From Actinomadura sp. BRA 177 (GTDB taxonomy: Bacteria; Actinomycetota; Actinomycetes; Streptosporangiales; Streptosporangiaceae): DNA of 64,000 nucleotides. Under the pieces are notes generated by a model. The model worked only from the letters and a program-made list of their open reading frames with translations, searched no databases and was not told the origin of the DNA. A program made the translations under genes and the position numbers. Shown here piece after piece: positions 43,201-51,097 of the stretch; within the stretch, counting starts at the first letter, position 1, and the number at the start of each line of letters is the position of its first letter. The DNA is taken from NCBI RefSeq assembly GCF_013372625.1, contig NZ_JABXFD010000667.1, positions 1 through 64,000 of the forward strand, in the 5' to 3' direction.

Positions 43201-44019
43201 ATGACTACGCAGGATCCGCTGCTCGCGGCCGTCGCCGGCGGGGTCCGGCTGATCGAGCTGGGCCAGCCGTTCTTCACCGGCATGCCCTGCTCCCCCAACC
43301 ACCCCGGATTCCGGATGACCCTGATCCGGCGGCACGGCGACATGGAGCGGCCCGACGGCGGGTCCGCCGCCAACGAGATCATCGTGACCGGCGGCCACGT
43401 CGGCACCCACATCGACGCACTCTCCCACGTCAGCCACAACGGAGAACTGCACGGCGGAATCTCCGCCGTCGACGCCCAGCGCGGCGGCGCCTTCAGCCAT
43501 CACGGCGCCGAGAACCTGCCCGGCCTGCTGCGCCGGGGCGTGCTGCTGGACGTGGCCGCCGTCCACCAGGTGGCGACCCTGCCGCCCGGCTACGGCATCA
43601 CCGCCGAGGACCTCGACCTCGCCGCCGAACGCGCCGACGCCGAACCCGGCGAGGGCGACGTGGCGCTGATCCGCACCGGCTGGTCCCGCAACTTCGACGA
43701 CACCACCACCTACCTGGGCAAACAGACCGGTGTCCCCGGCGCGACACCAGCCGCCGCACGCTGGCTCGCCGACCGGGGCGTCGTCGCGACCGGCGCCGAC
43801 ACCACCGCCTACGAGCAGATCCCGGCGGGCGCCGGGCACGCCGTCCTGCCCGTCCACCGGATCCTGCTGGTCGAATCGGGCATCTTCATCCTGGAGCACC
43901 TGAACCTGGAAGCCCTCGCCCAGGCCGGGCTGCACGAGTTCGTGTTCGTGCTGGCCCCGCTGCGGATCAAGGGCGGCACCGGCTCCCCCGTCCGCCCCCT
44001 CGCGGCGGTAACGGCATGA
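43201..44019 (+). CDS. Cyclase-family metal-dependent hydrolase (kynurenine formamidase/isatin hydrolase fold)
   Basis: Encodes 272 residues with the family signature GGHVGTHIDALSHV, whose His and Asp residues bind zinc or manganese, and VALIRTGW. Known members hydrolyse N-formylkynurenine, isatin or other amides and lactones. It lies 25 bases after the CoA-transferase and overlaps the MmgE/PrpD start by four bases. An amide- or lactone-opening step is the best guess. Confidence 0.9.
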   Translation: MTTQDPLLAAVAGGVRLIELGQPFFTGMPCSPNHPGFRMTLIRRHGDMERPDGGSAANEIIVTGGHVGTHIDALSHVSHNGELHGGISAVDAQRGGAFSHHGAENLPGLLRRGVLLDVAAVHQVATLPPGYGITAEDLDLAAERADAEPGEGDVALIRTGWSRNFDDTTTYLGKQTGVPGATPAAARWLADRGVVATGADTTAYEQIPAGAGHAVLPVHRILLVESGIFILEHLNLEALAQAGLHEFVFVLAPLRIKGGTGSPVRPLAAVTA

Positions 44020-45410
44020 CCCCCGTCCAACGCCTCGCCGCCCTCGCTGCCTCGGCCGCCGCCGACGGGCTACCGGACGAGTTGCGCGCCGACGCCGCCC
44101 GCCGCGTCCTAGACGTCCTGGGCAACAGCCTGGCCGCCACGGCGGAACCCCCGGCCCGCGCCGTCGGGGCGCTCGTCGCCGAATGGGGCGGCGAGGGCCG
44201 CGCCACCGCGATCGGCACCGGTACCCGCCTGCCCGAACCCAGCGCCGCCCTGCTCAACGGAACACTCGCCCACTCGCTCGACTTCGACGACACCCATCTG
44301 CCGTCCGTCCTGCACCCGTCGGCGTCGGTGGTGCCGGCCGCACTCGCCGTCGCCGAAGCCCGCGGCGCCACCGGAGCCCAACTCCTGGACGCCGTCGGCG
44401 TCGGGATCGAGATCACCGTCCGGCTCGGCATGGCCGGATACGACCGCACCCTCGGCAACTCGGTGTTCTTCGAACGCGGCCAGCACGCCACCGCCATCTG
44501 CGGCACCGTCGGCGCCGCCGCATCCGCCGCCATGCTCTCCGGCCTGGACGCCACCGGCATCGCCAACGCCATGGGCATCGCCGCCAGCATGGGCGCAGGC
44601 ATCCTGGAAGCCAACCGCACCGGCGGCACCGTCAAACGCATCCACTGCGGCTGGGCCGCACACGCCGCCGTCACCGCCGCCGGCCTCGCCCGCACCGGCA
44701 TCACCGGCCCTCCGACCGTCCTGGAAGGCCGCTTCGGATTCCTCCAGGCATTCTGCGGCGACCAGATCGACCTGGACGCCCTCACCACCGGCCTCGGCGA
44801 GCACTGGGAACTGCCCGGCATCTTCTTCAAGCCCTACCCCTGCAACCACTTCACCCATGCCGGGATCGACGCCGCCCTCCGCCTGCGCGCCGCCGGCCTG
44901 GACCCCGCCGACATCGAGTCGATCGAACTGGGCGCGCCGACACCCGTCCTGCGCACCATCGGCGAACCCCACCAGGACAAGACCCACCCCAAATCCGGGT
45001 ACCACGCCGCCTTCTCCGGCCCCTACACCGTCGCGGCGGCCCTGCTCGGCGGCGGCGGCCTCGGCGTCTTCCACGAGGACTTCACCGACGAGGCCGCCGC
45101 CGACCCCGACCGGCTCGCGCTCGCCGCGAAAGTGCGCTGCGTGCCCGACGCCCACTGCGACGAGATCTTCCCGCACCAGTTCCCCGCCGTCCTGCGCATC
45201 CGCACCCACACCGGCGCCGAACTGGAAGAACGCGTAGACGCCAACCGCGGCGGCCCCGACAAACCCCTTTCCGCCGACGAACTCGCGACCAAGTTCCGCC
45301 TCAACGCGACCCGCCACGTCCCCGAATCGCGCGCCGAGCAGATCACCGACCTCGCCTACGGCCTCGGGGACGTCGACGATCTCACCATGTTCACGGCACT
45401 TCTGCGCTGA
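44016..45410 (+). CDS. MmgE/PrpD family protein
   Basis: Encodes 464 residues. Typical motifs are LAHSLDFDDTHLPSVLHPSA, GVGIEITVRLG, NAMGIAASMGAGILE, GTVKRIHCGWAAHAAV and FFKPYPCNHFTH. The family includes 2-methylcitrate dehydratase, cis-aconitate decarboxylase and iminodisuccinate epimerase, so it may dehydrate, decarboxylate or epimerise a tricarboxylate or dicarboxylate. It is the intact version of the remnant at 33746-34115. It is last in its operon. Confidence 0.92.
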   Translation: MTPVQRLAALAASAAADGLPDELRADAARRVLDVLGNSLAATAEPPARAVGALVAEWGGEGRATAIGTGTRLPEPSAALLNGTLAHSLDFDDTHLPSVLHPSASVVPAALAVAEARGATGAQLLDAVGVGIEITVRLGMAGYDRTLGNSVFFERGQHATAICGTVGAAASAAMLSGLDATGIANAMGIAASMGAGILEANRTGGTVKRIHCGWAAHAAVTAAGLARTGITGPPTVLEGRFGFLQAFCGDQIDLDALTTGLGEHWELPGIFFKPYPCNHFTHAGIDAALRLRAAGLDPADIESIELGAPTPVLRTIGEPHQDKTHPKSGYHAAFSGPYTVAAALLGGGGLGVFHEDFTDEAAADPDRLALAAKVRCVPDAHCDEIFPHQFPAVLRIRTHTGAELEERVDANRGGPDKPLSADELATKFRLNATRHVPESRAEQITDLAYGLGDVDDLTMFTALLR

Positions 45411-45516
45411 CCGGCCACCGAGTGCTCCATGGGGCGTGATGGAATCTCCTCAGCGCCAGAACGTCGCCTATACCCGCCCCGACACGGGCGCCCAGCAAGT
45501 AGGGACTCCCATACCC

Positions 45517-46320
45517 ATGGACACATCGAAGCCGATCCGCCGCCGCGACGGAGATTCGTCGAGTAAGACGGTCGCCACCGTGGAACGCGCCGCGGACGTG
45601 CTCGTCCTGTTCGCCGAGCCCGGTTCGGTCACCCTCGGAGTGACCGAGATCGCCGAGCGGCTCAGCCTTTCCAAGGCCGCGGTGCACCGCATCCTCGCGT
45701 CCCTGCGGCTGCGCGGCCTGATCGAACTGGACCAGGACACCCGCCGCTACTCGCTGGGCCTCACCGTGATGCGGCTCGGACTGGCCTACCTCGACCGCAT
45801 CAACATCCGCCGGATCGCCGCACCCGAACTCGCGGGCCTGTCCCGCTCCCTGTCGGAGACCGCGACCCTGTCGATCCGCACCGGCAACACGCGCGTGTAC
45901 GTGGACCAGGTGACGCCCAGCCGCGAAGTCATCATGTCGGTCAGCCTCGGGATCCCGTATCCGCTGCACGCCGGGGGCTCGTCCAAGGCCTTCCTGGCGT
46001 TCCTGGACGACGAGGAGATCGACGCCTACTTCGCGGACACGCCGCTCGTCCGCCTGACGGAGCGCACCGTCGTCGCCGAGGACGTCCTCCGGAAGGAACT
46101 GAAGGCGATCCGCAGGCGCGGCTACGCCCAGTCGGTCTCCGAGCGGCAGCCCGGGTCGGCGTCGGTCGCCGCCCCCGTCCTGGACCACCACGGCAGGCCG
46201 GCGGGGGTGATCAGCGTCTGCGGCCCGGCCGAGCGCTTCCGCGGCGAGGCCAGGAGGTGCGCCGAAGCCCTGCTGGAGGTGACCGGCAAGCTGTCGGCCG
46301 AGATGGGATACAACGGCTGA
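45517..46320 (+). CDS. IclR-family regulator, paralogue of the one at 23363
   Basis: Encodes 267 residues from ATG 45517. HTH: LGVTEIAERLSLSKAAVHRI. Effector domain: VYVDQVTPSREVIMSVSLG, PLHAGGSSKAFLAFL and SVAAPVLDHHG. It is similar to the regulator at 23363-24163 along its whole length, so both may recognise the TGTTyC-N7-GGAACr sites. It lies at the end of the catabolic region, before a strong terminator. Confidence 0.93.
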   Translation: MDTSKPIRRRDGDSSSKTVATVERAADVLVLFAEPGSVTLGVTEIAERLSLSKAAVHRILASLRLRGLIELDQDTRRYSLGLTVMRLGLAYLDRINIRRIAAPELAGLSRSLSETATLSIRTGNTRVYVDQVTPSREVIMSVSLGIPYPLHAGGSSKAFLAFLDDEEIDAYFADTPLVRLTERTVVAEDVLRKELKAIRRRGYAQSVSERQPGSASVAAPVLDHHGRPAGVISVCGPAERFRGEARRCAEALLEVTGKLSAEMGYNG

Positions 46321-46354
46321 CGGGAGGGCCCCGGGGAGGTTCGGGGCCCTCCCG
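46321..46354. terminator. Bidirectional hairpin terminator
   Basis: CGGGAGGGCCCCG / CGGGGCCCTCCCG, a perfect 13-bp stem with an 8-base loop, placed between the convergent iclR and bicupin genes. Confidence 0.8.
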
Positions 46355-46359
46355 GGCCG

Positions 46360-47595
46360 TCACATGCCGTCGCCCGCCCAGCGGCCGGTCGACCGGCTGC
46401 GCACCGGCAGGGTGGACACGATGGGAGCCGGAATCGGGTCTCCCTCCTTCCACGCGCGGCCGGCACCCCAGTTGTGCCGCTGCTCGTCGGTCCGCTCGTC
46501 GGGGTGCTCGAGGTCGCCCAGCTCCGCGCCCCAGTCCGCCGACACCGGCCCGTGCTCGTGGTCGTGCCCGTGCTCGTGGCCGTCACCGGAGCCGTGCCCG
46601 GCCTGCATGCCGGCACTGTCGAGAGCCTTGGCGATGGCGATCAGGCTCTTGTCGGCACCCGTCCCGTTCGGCACGTAGTCGACGTCGTCCTTGCCCTGCT
46701 CACGCTGGAACTGCACGGAAGCCCGCAGGTCCCGCAGGTCCCGGTCGCTGCGCGGCGGGACGCCGCGGCCGATGTCGTGGCTGGACATCGACCAGCGCAT
46801 GCGGCCGCCGCCGGGACCGTAGTTGACCGCCTCGCCGCCCCAGCGCAGCCACTCGTTCTGCGTGTACCAGTTGACCAGTTCGCCGTCGGAGCGCATCAGC
46901 CAGGTCACCCCGCCCTCCGGGGTGGTGAAGTGCCCGTGCTTGACCCGCGCGGGACGGAAGAAGTACGTGCCGGGGTCGAGCGTGCCGAAGTTGTACTCCA
47001 TGCTGCCCTGCAGCGTGTACGCCTCCTCGTAGCACGGGTGGTGGGCGAGGCGGTGGTCGGTCCAGCCCTCCTGCGAGTGGACGAGGCGGGTGTAGAAACC
47101 GGTGACCGGGTCCACGTGCAGGTACTTGATGAACAGGCCCGGCATGGGACCGGCGTTGGGCACGGCGTCCCACTTCATCGCCTCGGTGTCCAGCACCGTC
47201 ACCTCGCCGCGCGCGTCCGCCCAGCCCGGCGCGCCCACACCGTCCACCGCGTCGAAACCGGCATCGCCGTACTCGCGGTAATGCAGGATCCGCGTGCCCT
47301 CGCTGAAGGTCATCACGTCGGTCGGCACCCCCTTCGGCGCGTGCACGTAGCCGCCCTTGCCGATCGTCCGCCCGCCGTAGGTCATGGACCCTTCGAGGAC
47401 GTGGTACTCGGTGTCGGCGTGGTGGATGCCCGGCCCGCGTCCCCAGTCGGTGTGGAAGTCGATGCGCAGCGAGGAGGAACCGTCCTCCTCGTCCACCGAC
47501 AGGCGCCGCTCACTCGCCCGCCCTTCACCACCGATCAGTTCCGCGCCGTGCCAGACGTAGTCGTCCTGCTGGACCAGTTCAACGTGGGGTCGCAT
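46360..47595 (-). CDS. Bicupin protein with His-rich C-terminal segment
   Basis: Encodes 411 residues containing two cupin barrels. The first has HHADTEYHVLEGSM and the second HPCYEEAYTLQGSMEYNFG, both with His/Glu ligands for a metal; the fold resembles DUF4437-type bicupins. Near residue 335 the segment HEHGHDHEHG is a likely metal-binding linker. It is last in the minus-strand operon VIT-calycin-ligase-bicupin, four bases after the ligase gene, behind an ACGACA-type operator. A mononuclear iron dioxygenase or metal-storage role is possible. Confidence 0.82.
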   Translation of the reverse strand: MRPHVELVQQDDYVWHGAELIGGEGRASERRLSVDEEDGSSSLRIDFHTDWGRGPGIHHADTEYHVLEGSMTYGGRTIGKGGYVHAPKGVPTDVMTFSEGTRILHYREYGDAGFDAVDGVGAPGWADARGEVTVLDTEAMKWDAVPNAGPMPGLFIKYLHVDPVTGFYTRLVHSQEGWTDHRLAHHPCYEEAYTLQGSMEYNFGTLDPGTYFFRPARVKHGHFTTPEGGVTWLMRSDGELVNWYTQNEWLRWGGEAVNYGPGGGRMRWSMSSHDIGRGVPPRSDRDLRDLRASVQFQREQGKDDVDYVPNGTGADKSLIAIAKALDSAGMQAGHGSGDGHEHGHDHEHGPVSADWGAELGDLEHPDERTDEQRHNWGAGRAWKEGDPIPAPIVSTLPVRSRSTGRWAGDGM

Positions 47596-47599
47596 TTCA

Positions 47600-49123
47600 T
47601 CACTCCTCTACGAGTACGGTGCGCAGTTCGCGCTTGAGCACCTTTCCGGCCGCGTTGCGCGGCAGTGAAGGAAGAAGACGGACGTCCTTGGGGACCTTGT
47701 GCCGGGCCAGCCGGCCGCCGAGGAACTCGGTGATCGCCTCGGGTCCGAGATCATGGCCCGGAGCCGCGACGGCATAGGCGACGATGCGCTCGCCCCACAT
47801 CTCGTCGGGTTCGCCGACCACCGCGCACTCGGCCACGCCCGGGCAGCCCTCCAGGACCGTCTCGACATCGCGGGGATAGACGTTCACCCCGCCCGTGATG
47901 ATCAGGTCCTTCTTCCGGTCGACGATCGTGATGTAGCCCTCCTCGTCCCGGACGGCGACGTCGCCGCTGGTGAGGAAGCCGTCCGGGGACAGGCACGCCT
48001 CGGTGGCCGCCGGGTCGCGCAGGTAGCCGTTCATCAGGAACGGGGAGCGGGAGAACAGCTCGCCGGGTGTTCCCGGCGGCACCTCCGCGCCGTCGTCGTC
48101 CAGCAGCCGCACCTCGGTCATGAACCACGGGTGGCCGACCGAGCCGGCCTTGCGGCGCGCGTCCGGCGGACGCAGGTCCGTGATCACGCCGGCCTCGGTG
48201 GAGCCGTAGACCTCGTGCACGTCCACGCCGGGGAAGCTCTCGATCACCCAATCCTTGAGCGGGACCGGAAGCGCGGCCGCGTTGAAGAAGAGGGTGTCGA
48301 GGCTCGACAGGTCGTGGGACCGCAGTGCCTCGTCGCCGAGCGCGCGGACGGCCTGCGCGTGCGTCGGTACGAGGAAGACCGACTGCGCACGGTGCCGCTC
48401 GATCAGCGCGAGCAGTCCTTCGGGGGCCCAGCGGGGCAGCATCACCACGGTGCCGCCGGTGAACACGGGCGCGTAGCCGAACGCGAACCCCGCGCCGTGG
48501 TACATCGGGGCCACCGCGATGGAGGTGCGTCCCGGCCCGAGCCTCCAGTCCAGCGCGGACATGTAGAAGGTCAGGACGCGGGACCGGTGGCTGATCAGGA
48601 CGCCCTTCGGCTCGCCCGTCGTCCCGGACGTGTAGGCGATGCAGAACGGATCGCGCTCGTCGGCGGGCACCTGCGGATCCTCGGTGTCCGCCTCCGCGAG
48701 GGCCTGCTCGTACGATCCGCCGGCACCGATCGTCAGGTGGGTCCTGAGCCCCCCGGGCAGCGGTTCGACCCGGTCGGCCAGCGACTCGTCGTAGATGATG
48801 GCGCGCGCCCGGGAGTGCCCCATGATGAACGCGCTGTCGGCGGGCAGCAGCCTGGGGTTGAGCGGGACCATGACCAGCCCGGCCTTGGCGATGCCGGCCG
48901 CGATCTCGTGGTACTCCAGCCGGTTGCCGAGCAGCACGGCGACCGGGTCGCCCGGCGCCAGGCCCGCGGCGGCCAGCGCGTTGGCCAGCCTGCTGGACCG
49001 CTCGTGCAGTTCGCCGTAGGTCAGCCGCCGGTCACCGTCGATCACCGCGACCGTCTCCGGCACCGCGGAGCCGAACTCGCGGACTCCGCCGGCGATCGAG
49101 AGCGATACGCCGGGAACGCTCAT
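47600..49123 (-). CDS. Acyl-CoA synthetase (AMP-binding, FadD-like)
   Basis: Encodes 507 residues of the ANL superfamily. The P-loop is YTSGTTGEPKGVL (A3), then VYGSTEAGV (A5), FLTSGDVAVRDEEGY (A7), VDRKKDLIITGGVNVYPRDVE (A8) and the catalytic Lys in NAAGKVLKREL (A10). It activates a carboxylic acid to its adenylate and CoA ester. ATG 49123 overlaps the stop of the calycin-like gene (ATGA). Its presence in an iron/heme-linked operon is unusual; a bilin or siderophore-type acid is conceivable but unproven. Confidence 0.93.
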   Translation of the reverse strand: MSVPGVSLSIAGGVREFGSAVPETVAVIDGDRRLTYGELHERSSRLANALAAAGLAPGDPVAVLLGNRLEYHEIAAGIAKAGLVMVPLNPRLLPADSAFIMGHSRARAIIYDESLADRVEPLPGGLRTHLTIGAGGSYEQALAEADTEDPQVPADERDPFCIAYTSGTTGEPKGVLISHRSRVLTFYMSALDWRLGPGRTSIAVAPMYHGAGFAFGYAPVFTGGTVVMLPRWAPEGLLALIERHRAQSVFLVPTHAQAVRALGDEALRSHDLSSLDTLFFNAAALPVPLKDWVIESFPGVDVHEVYGSTEAGVITDLRPPDARRKAGSVGHPWFMTEVRLLDDDGAEVPPGTPGELFSRSPFLMNGYLRDPAATEACLSPDGFLTSGDVAVRDEEGYITIVDRKKDLIITGGVNVYPRDVETVLEGCPGVAECAVVGEPDEMWGERIVAYAVAAPGHDLGPEAITEFLGGRLARHKVPKDVRLLPSLPRNAAGKVLKRELRTVLVEE

Positions 49124-49569
49124 GACACCCGGGTCTCGTTGATCAGCGTGCGCTGGACGCACCGGCCGCCGCTGACCCACTGCCACGTCCGGCTGCGGTT
49201 CTCGCCGTCCTCGCTGAGCACGATCAGCTCGAACAGCCGCATGTCGGCATCGCGCTTCTTGTAGACCCACGACAGGTAGATCGTGCTGTCGTCGACCGCC
49301 CAGAACTCGCCCTTGATGCGCTCGGTGTCGAACTCGCAGCGCCCGTCGCCCAGGTAGGTGCCCGGGAAACGGTGCTCCTCGGTCCGCCCGTCCGCCCAGG
49401 TGTACTTGTTGACCTGGTAGTAGTCCCAGGTGCCGTCGTCGGGGAGGCGGCAGGACAGCAGGGACCGGTGCTCGTCGGTGACCTTCCCGGACCGGTCCAC
49501 GTAGGTGTAGGTGCCCTCCCACTCGCCTTCGTGGCGGGCCAGCAGCGGCATGTCCTCGCGGATGCCCAT
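49120..49569 (-). CDS. DUF3598/lipocalin-like small protein
   Basis: Encodes 149 residues from ATG 49569 with GAGGAG upstream. The sequence is a run of amphipathic beta strands (GEWEGTYTYVDRSGKV, DYYQVNKYTWADGRTEEHRF, STIYLSWVYKKRDADMRLFE), the pattern of the calycin superfamily, and resembles DUF3598 proteins. Calycins bind hydrophobic ligands, and some relatives (CpcS/CpeS) bind bilins. In a heme-oxygenase-linked regulon, a bilin ligand is a testable idea, not a finding. Confidence 0.7.
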   Translation of the reverse strand: MGIREDMPLLARHEGEWEGTYTYVDRSGKVTDEHRSLLSCRLPDDGTWDYYQVNKYTWADGRTEEHRFPGTYLGDGRCEFDTERIKGEFWAVDDSTIYLSWVYKKRDADMRLFELIVLSEDGENRSRTWQWVSGGRCVQRTLINETRVS

Positions 49570-49592
49570 GGGTTCTCCTCGCTTGGTTCGGA

Positions 49593-50318
49593 TCAGGACA
49601 GACCGGCGCCGACGAGACCGCCGATGCCGAAGGTCGCGGCGGCGGCCACGCCGCCGAGGGTCAGCTGCCGCAGCGCACCGCGCCACCAGGGCCGGGCGGT
49701 CAGCTTCGCCACGGCGGCGCCGGCGCCGAGCAGCCCGAGCACGCTCACGATCGCGGCGATGAGCAGGCCGTCGGCGCCGAGCATGAACGGCAGCACCGGG
49801 ATGATCGCGCCGAGCGCGAAGGCGGTGAAGGACGAGCCGGCGGCCACGAAGGGGGACGGCAGGTCGTCGGGGTCCACGCCGAGCTCCTCGCGGACGTGGA
49901 CGCGCCAGGCCAGTTCGGGCTGCGCGGACAGCTGGCGGGCCACCGCGTCCGCGGTCTTCTCGTCGAGCCCGCGGGTGCGGTAGAGGGCGGTCAGCTCCGC
50001 GAGCTCGCCCTCGGGGTTGCGGGCGAGTTCGGAGCGCTCCACATCGATCTCGGCCCGCATCAGCTCCGTCTGCGAGGCCACGGAGGTGTACTCGCCGGCC
50101 GCCATGGAGAACGCCCCGGCGGCAAGCCCGGCGAGCCCGGTGACGACCACGATGGAGGACGACGCTCCGCCGCCCACGACGCCGCTGATCAGGGCGAAGT
50201 TGGACACCAGCCCGTCCATCGCGCCGAACACCGCGGGGCGGAGCCAGCCGCCGGTCACATCGCGGTGCCCGCGATGGTGCTCCACGGGCGGGATCAGGGT
50301 CGCGGCCTCGGCGCTCAT
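49593..50318 (-). CDS. VIT1/CCC1-type iron/manganese transporter
   Basis: Encodes 241 residues from ATG 50318. The family signatures are GAMDGLVSNFALISGVVGGG, AAGAFSMAAGEYTSVASQTE (metal-binding segment) and SSFTAFALGAIIPVLPFML, with about five membrane helices and a cytoplasmic metal-binding helical region. VIT/CCC1 proteins move Fe2+ or Mn2+ out of the cytoplasm. It is first in an operon with the calycin, ligase and bicupin genes, and its promoter region has an ACGACA-GTA-TGTCGT operator, which links it to heme-derived iron. Confidence 0.92.
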   Translation of the reverse strand: MSAEAATLIPPVEHHRGHRDVTGGWLRPAVFGAMDGLVSNFALISGVVGGGASSSIVVVTGLAGLAAGAFSMAAGEYTSVASQTELMRAEIDVERSELARNPEGELAELTALYRTRGLDEKTADAVARQLSAQPELAWRVHVREELGVDPDDLPSPFVAAGSSFTAFALGAIIPVLPFMLGADGLLIAAIVSVLGLLGAGAAVAKLTARPWWRGALRQLTLGGVAAAATFGIGGLVGAGLS

Positions 50319-50354
50319 AGGGGGTCCCTCTCGACTCTTCAACACTCTTGTTTT

Positions 50355-50369
50355 ACGACAGTATGTCGT
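50355..50369. promoter_or_regulatory. TetR-type operator A (VIT / neocarzinostatin-like divergent promoter)
   Basis: ACGACA-GTA-TGTCGT has perfect arms. It lies 37 bases upstream of the VIT start and 73 bases upstream of the divergent gene. Confidence 0.7.
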
Positions 50370-50382
50370 GAAACAGTGTTTC
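50370..50382. promoter_or_regulatory. Second palindrome GAAAC-N3-GTTTC next to operator A
   Basis: GAAAC-AGT-GTTTC directly follows operator A. The same side-by-side arrangement recurs at 57593-57605. Confidence 0.5.
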
Positions 50383-50441
50383 GCAAGTCACTGCCGGGGC
50401 TTCTTCGGAAGCTTGCGGGCACGTCTCAAGGGAGGCCGCGA

Positions 50442-51038
50442 ATGCCCTCGTCCCGTCCCCGTCCCACCTGGGCCCGGCCGCTGTCGGCCGTGCCCCTGCT
50501 GGCCGCCGCCGTGCTGGCCGCGAGCTCGCCGGCGGCGGCCGCCGCCGACGCCAAGCCGGAGATCACCGTCACCCCGTCCGAGAACCTCGCCGCCGGGACC
50601 GAGATCTCGGTGCAGGGCACGGGCTTCGAGCCGGAGACACTGCTGTTCGTCGCCGTCTGCGACAGCGCGAAGCCGCTCGGCAGCGCGTGCGACACCGGCA
50701 ACTACGCCAAGGCGACCACCGGTGCCGACGGAACGCTGTCCACCAAGCTCAAGGTGGTCCCGACCTTCGGTGACACCGACTGCGCCAAGACGTCGTGCGC
50801 CCTGATGACGAACGATCCGGCCGATCCGAAGTCGACCCGCAACTACGTCACCGCGTCGCTCACCTTCACCGGCGGCGGGGGCGCGGCGGCCCCGGCCGCG
50901 GAGCCCGCCGCGGCGAAGGAGGACGAGGGCGGCTCCGGCGGCATCCTGCCGGCCGGCGGCGCCGTCGCGGTCGTGGTCGTCGCGGGCGTCGTGTTCTACC
51001 TGGTCAGGCGCGCCCGGTCCGCCCCCGCCGACCGCTAG
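50442..51038 (+). CDS. Neocarzinostatin-fold secreted, membrane-anchored protein
   Basis: Encodes 198 residues. A signal peptide (to about residue 36, SSPAAAAA) is followed by one neocarzinostatin/macromomycin-type Ig fold: ITVTPSENLAAGTEISVQG, VAVCDSAKPLGSACDTGNY and DCAKTSCALMTND, with the two characteristic Cys pairs. A Pro/Ala/Gly linker and a C-terminal membrane helix (GGAVAVVVVAGVVFYLV) end in a basic tail. The fold is known for holding chromophores in a cleft. The gene shares a divergent promoter and operator A with the VIT operon, which suggests a role in heme or metal handling at the surface. Confidence 0.85.
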   Translation: MPSSRPRPTWARPLSAVPLLAAAVLAASSPAAAAADAKPEITVTPSENLAAGTEISVQGTGFEPETLLFVAVCDSAKPLGSACDTGNYAKATTGADGTLSTKLKVVPTFGDTDCAKTSCALMTNDPADPKSTRNYVTASLTFTGGGGAAAPAAEPAAAKEDEGGSGGILPAGGAVAVVVVAGVVFYLVRRARSAPADR

Positions 51039-51047
51039 CCCGCAGTG

Positions 51048-51088
51048 CGGCCGGGGGCGGGACGGGAACACCGTCCCGCCCCCGGCCG
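51048..51088. terminator. Strong bidirectional hairpin terminator
   Basis: An 18-bp GC stem (51048-51065 with 51071-51088) and a GAACA loop, between the convergent neocarzinostatin-like gene and the Dpp-type operon. Confidence 0.85.
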
Positions 51089-51097
51089 TCATCGTCG

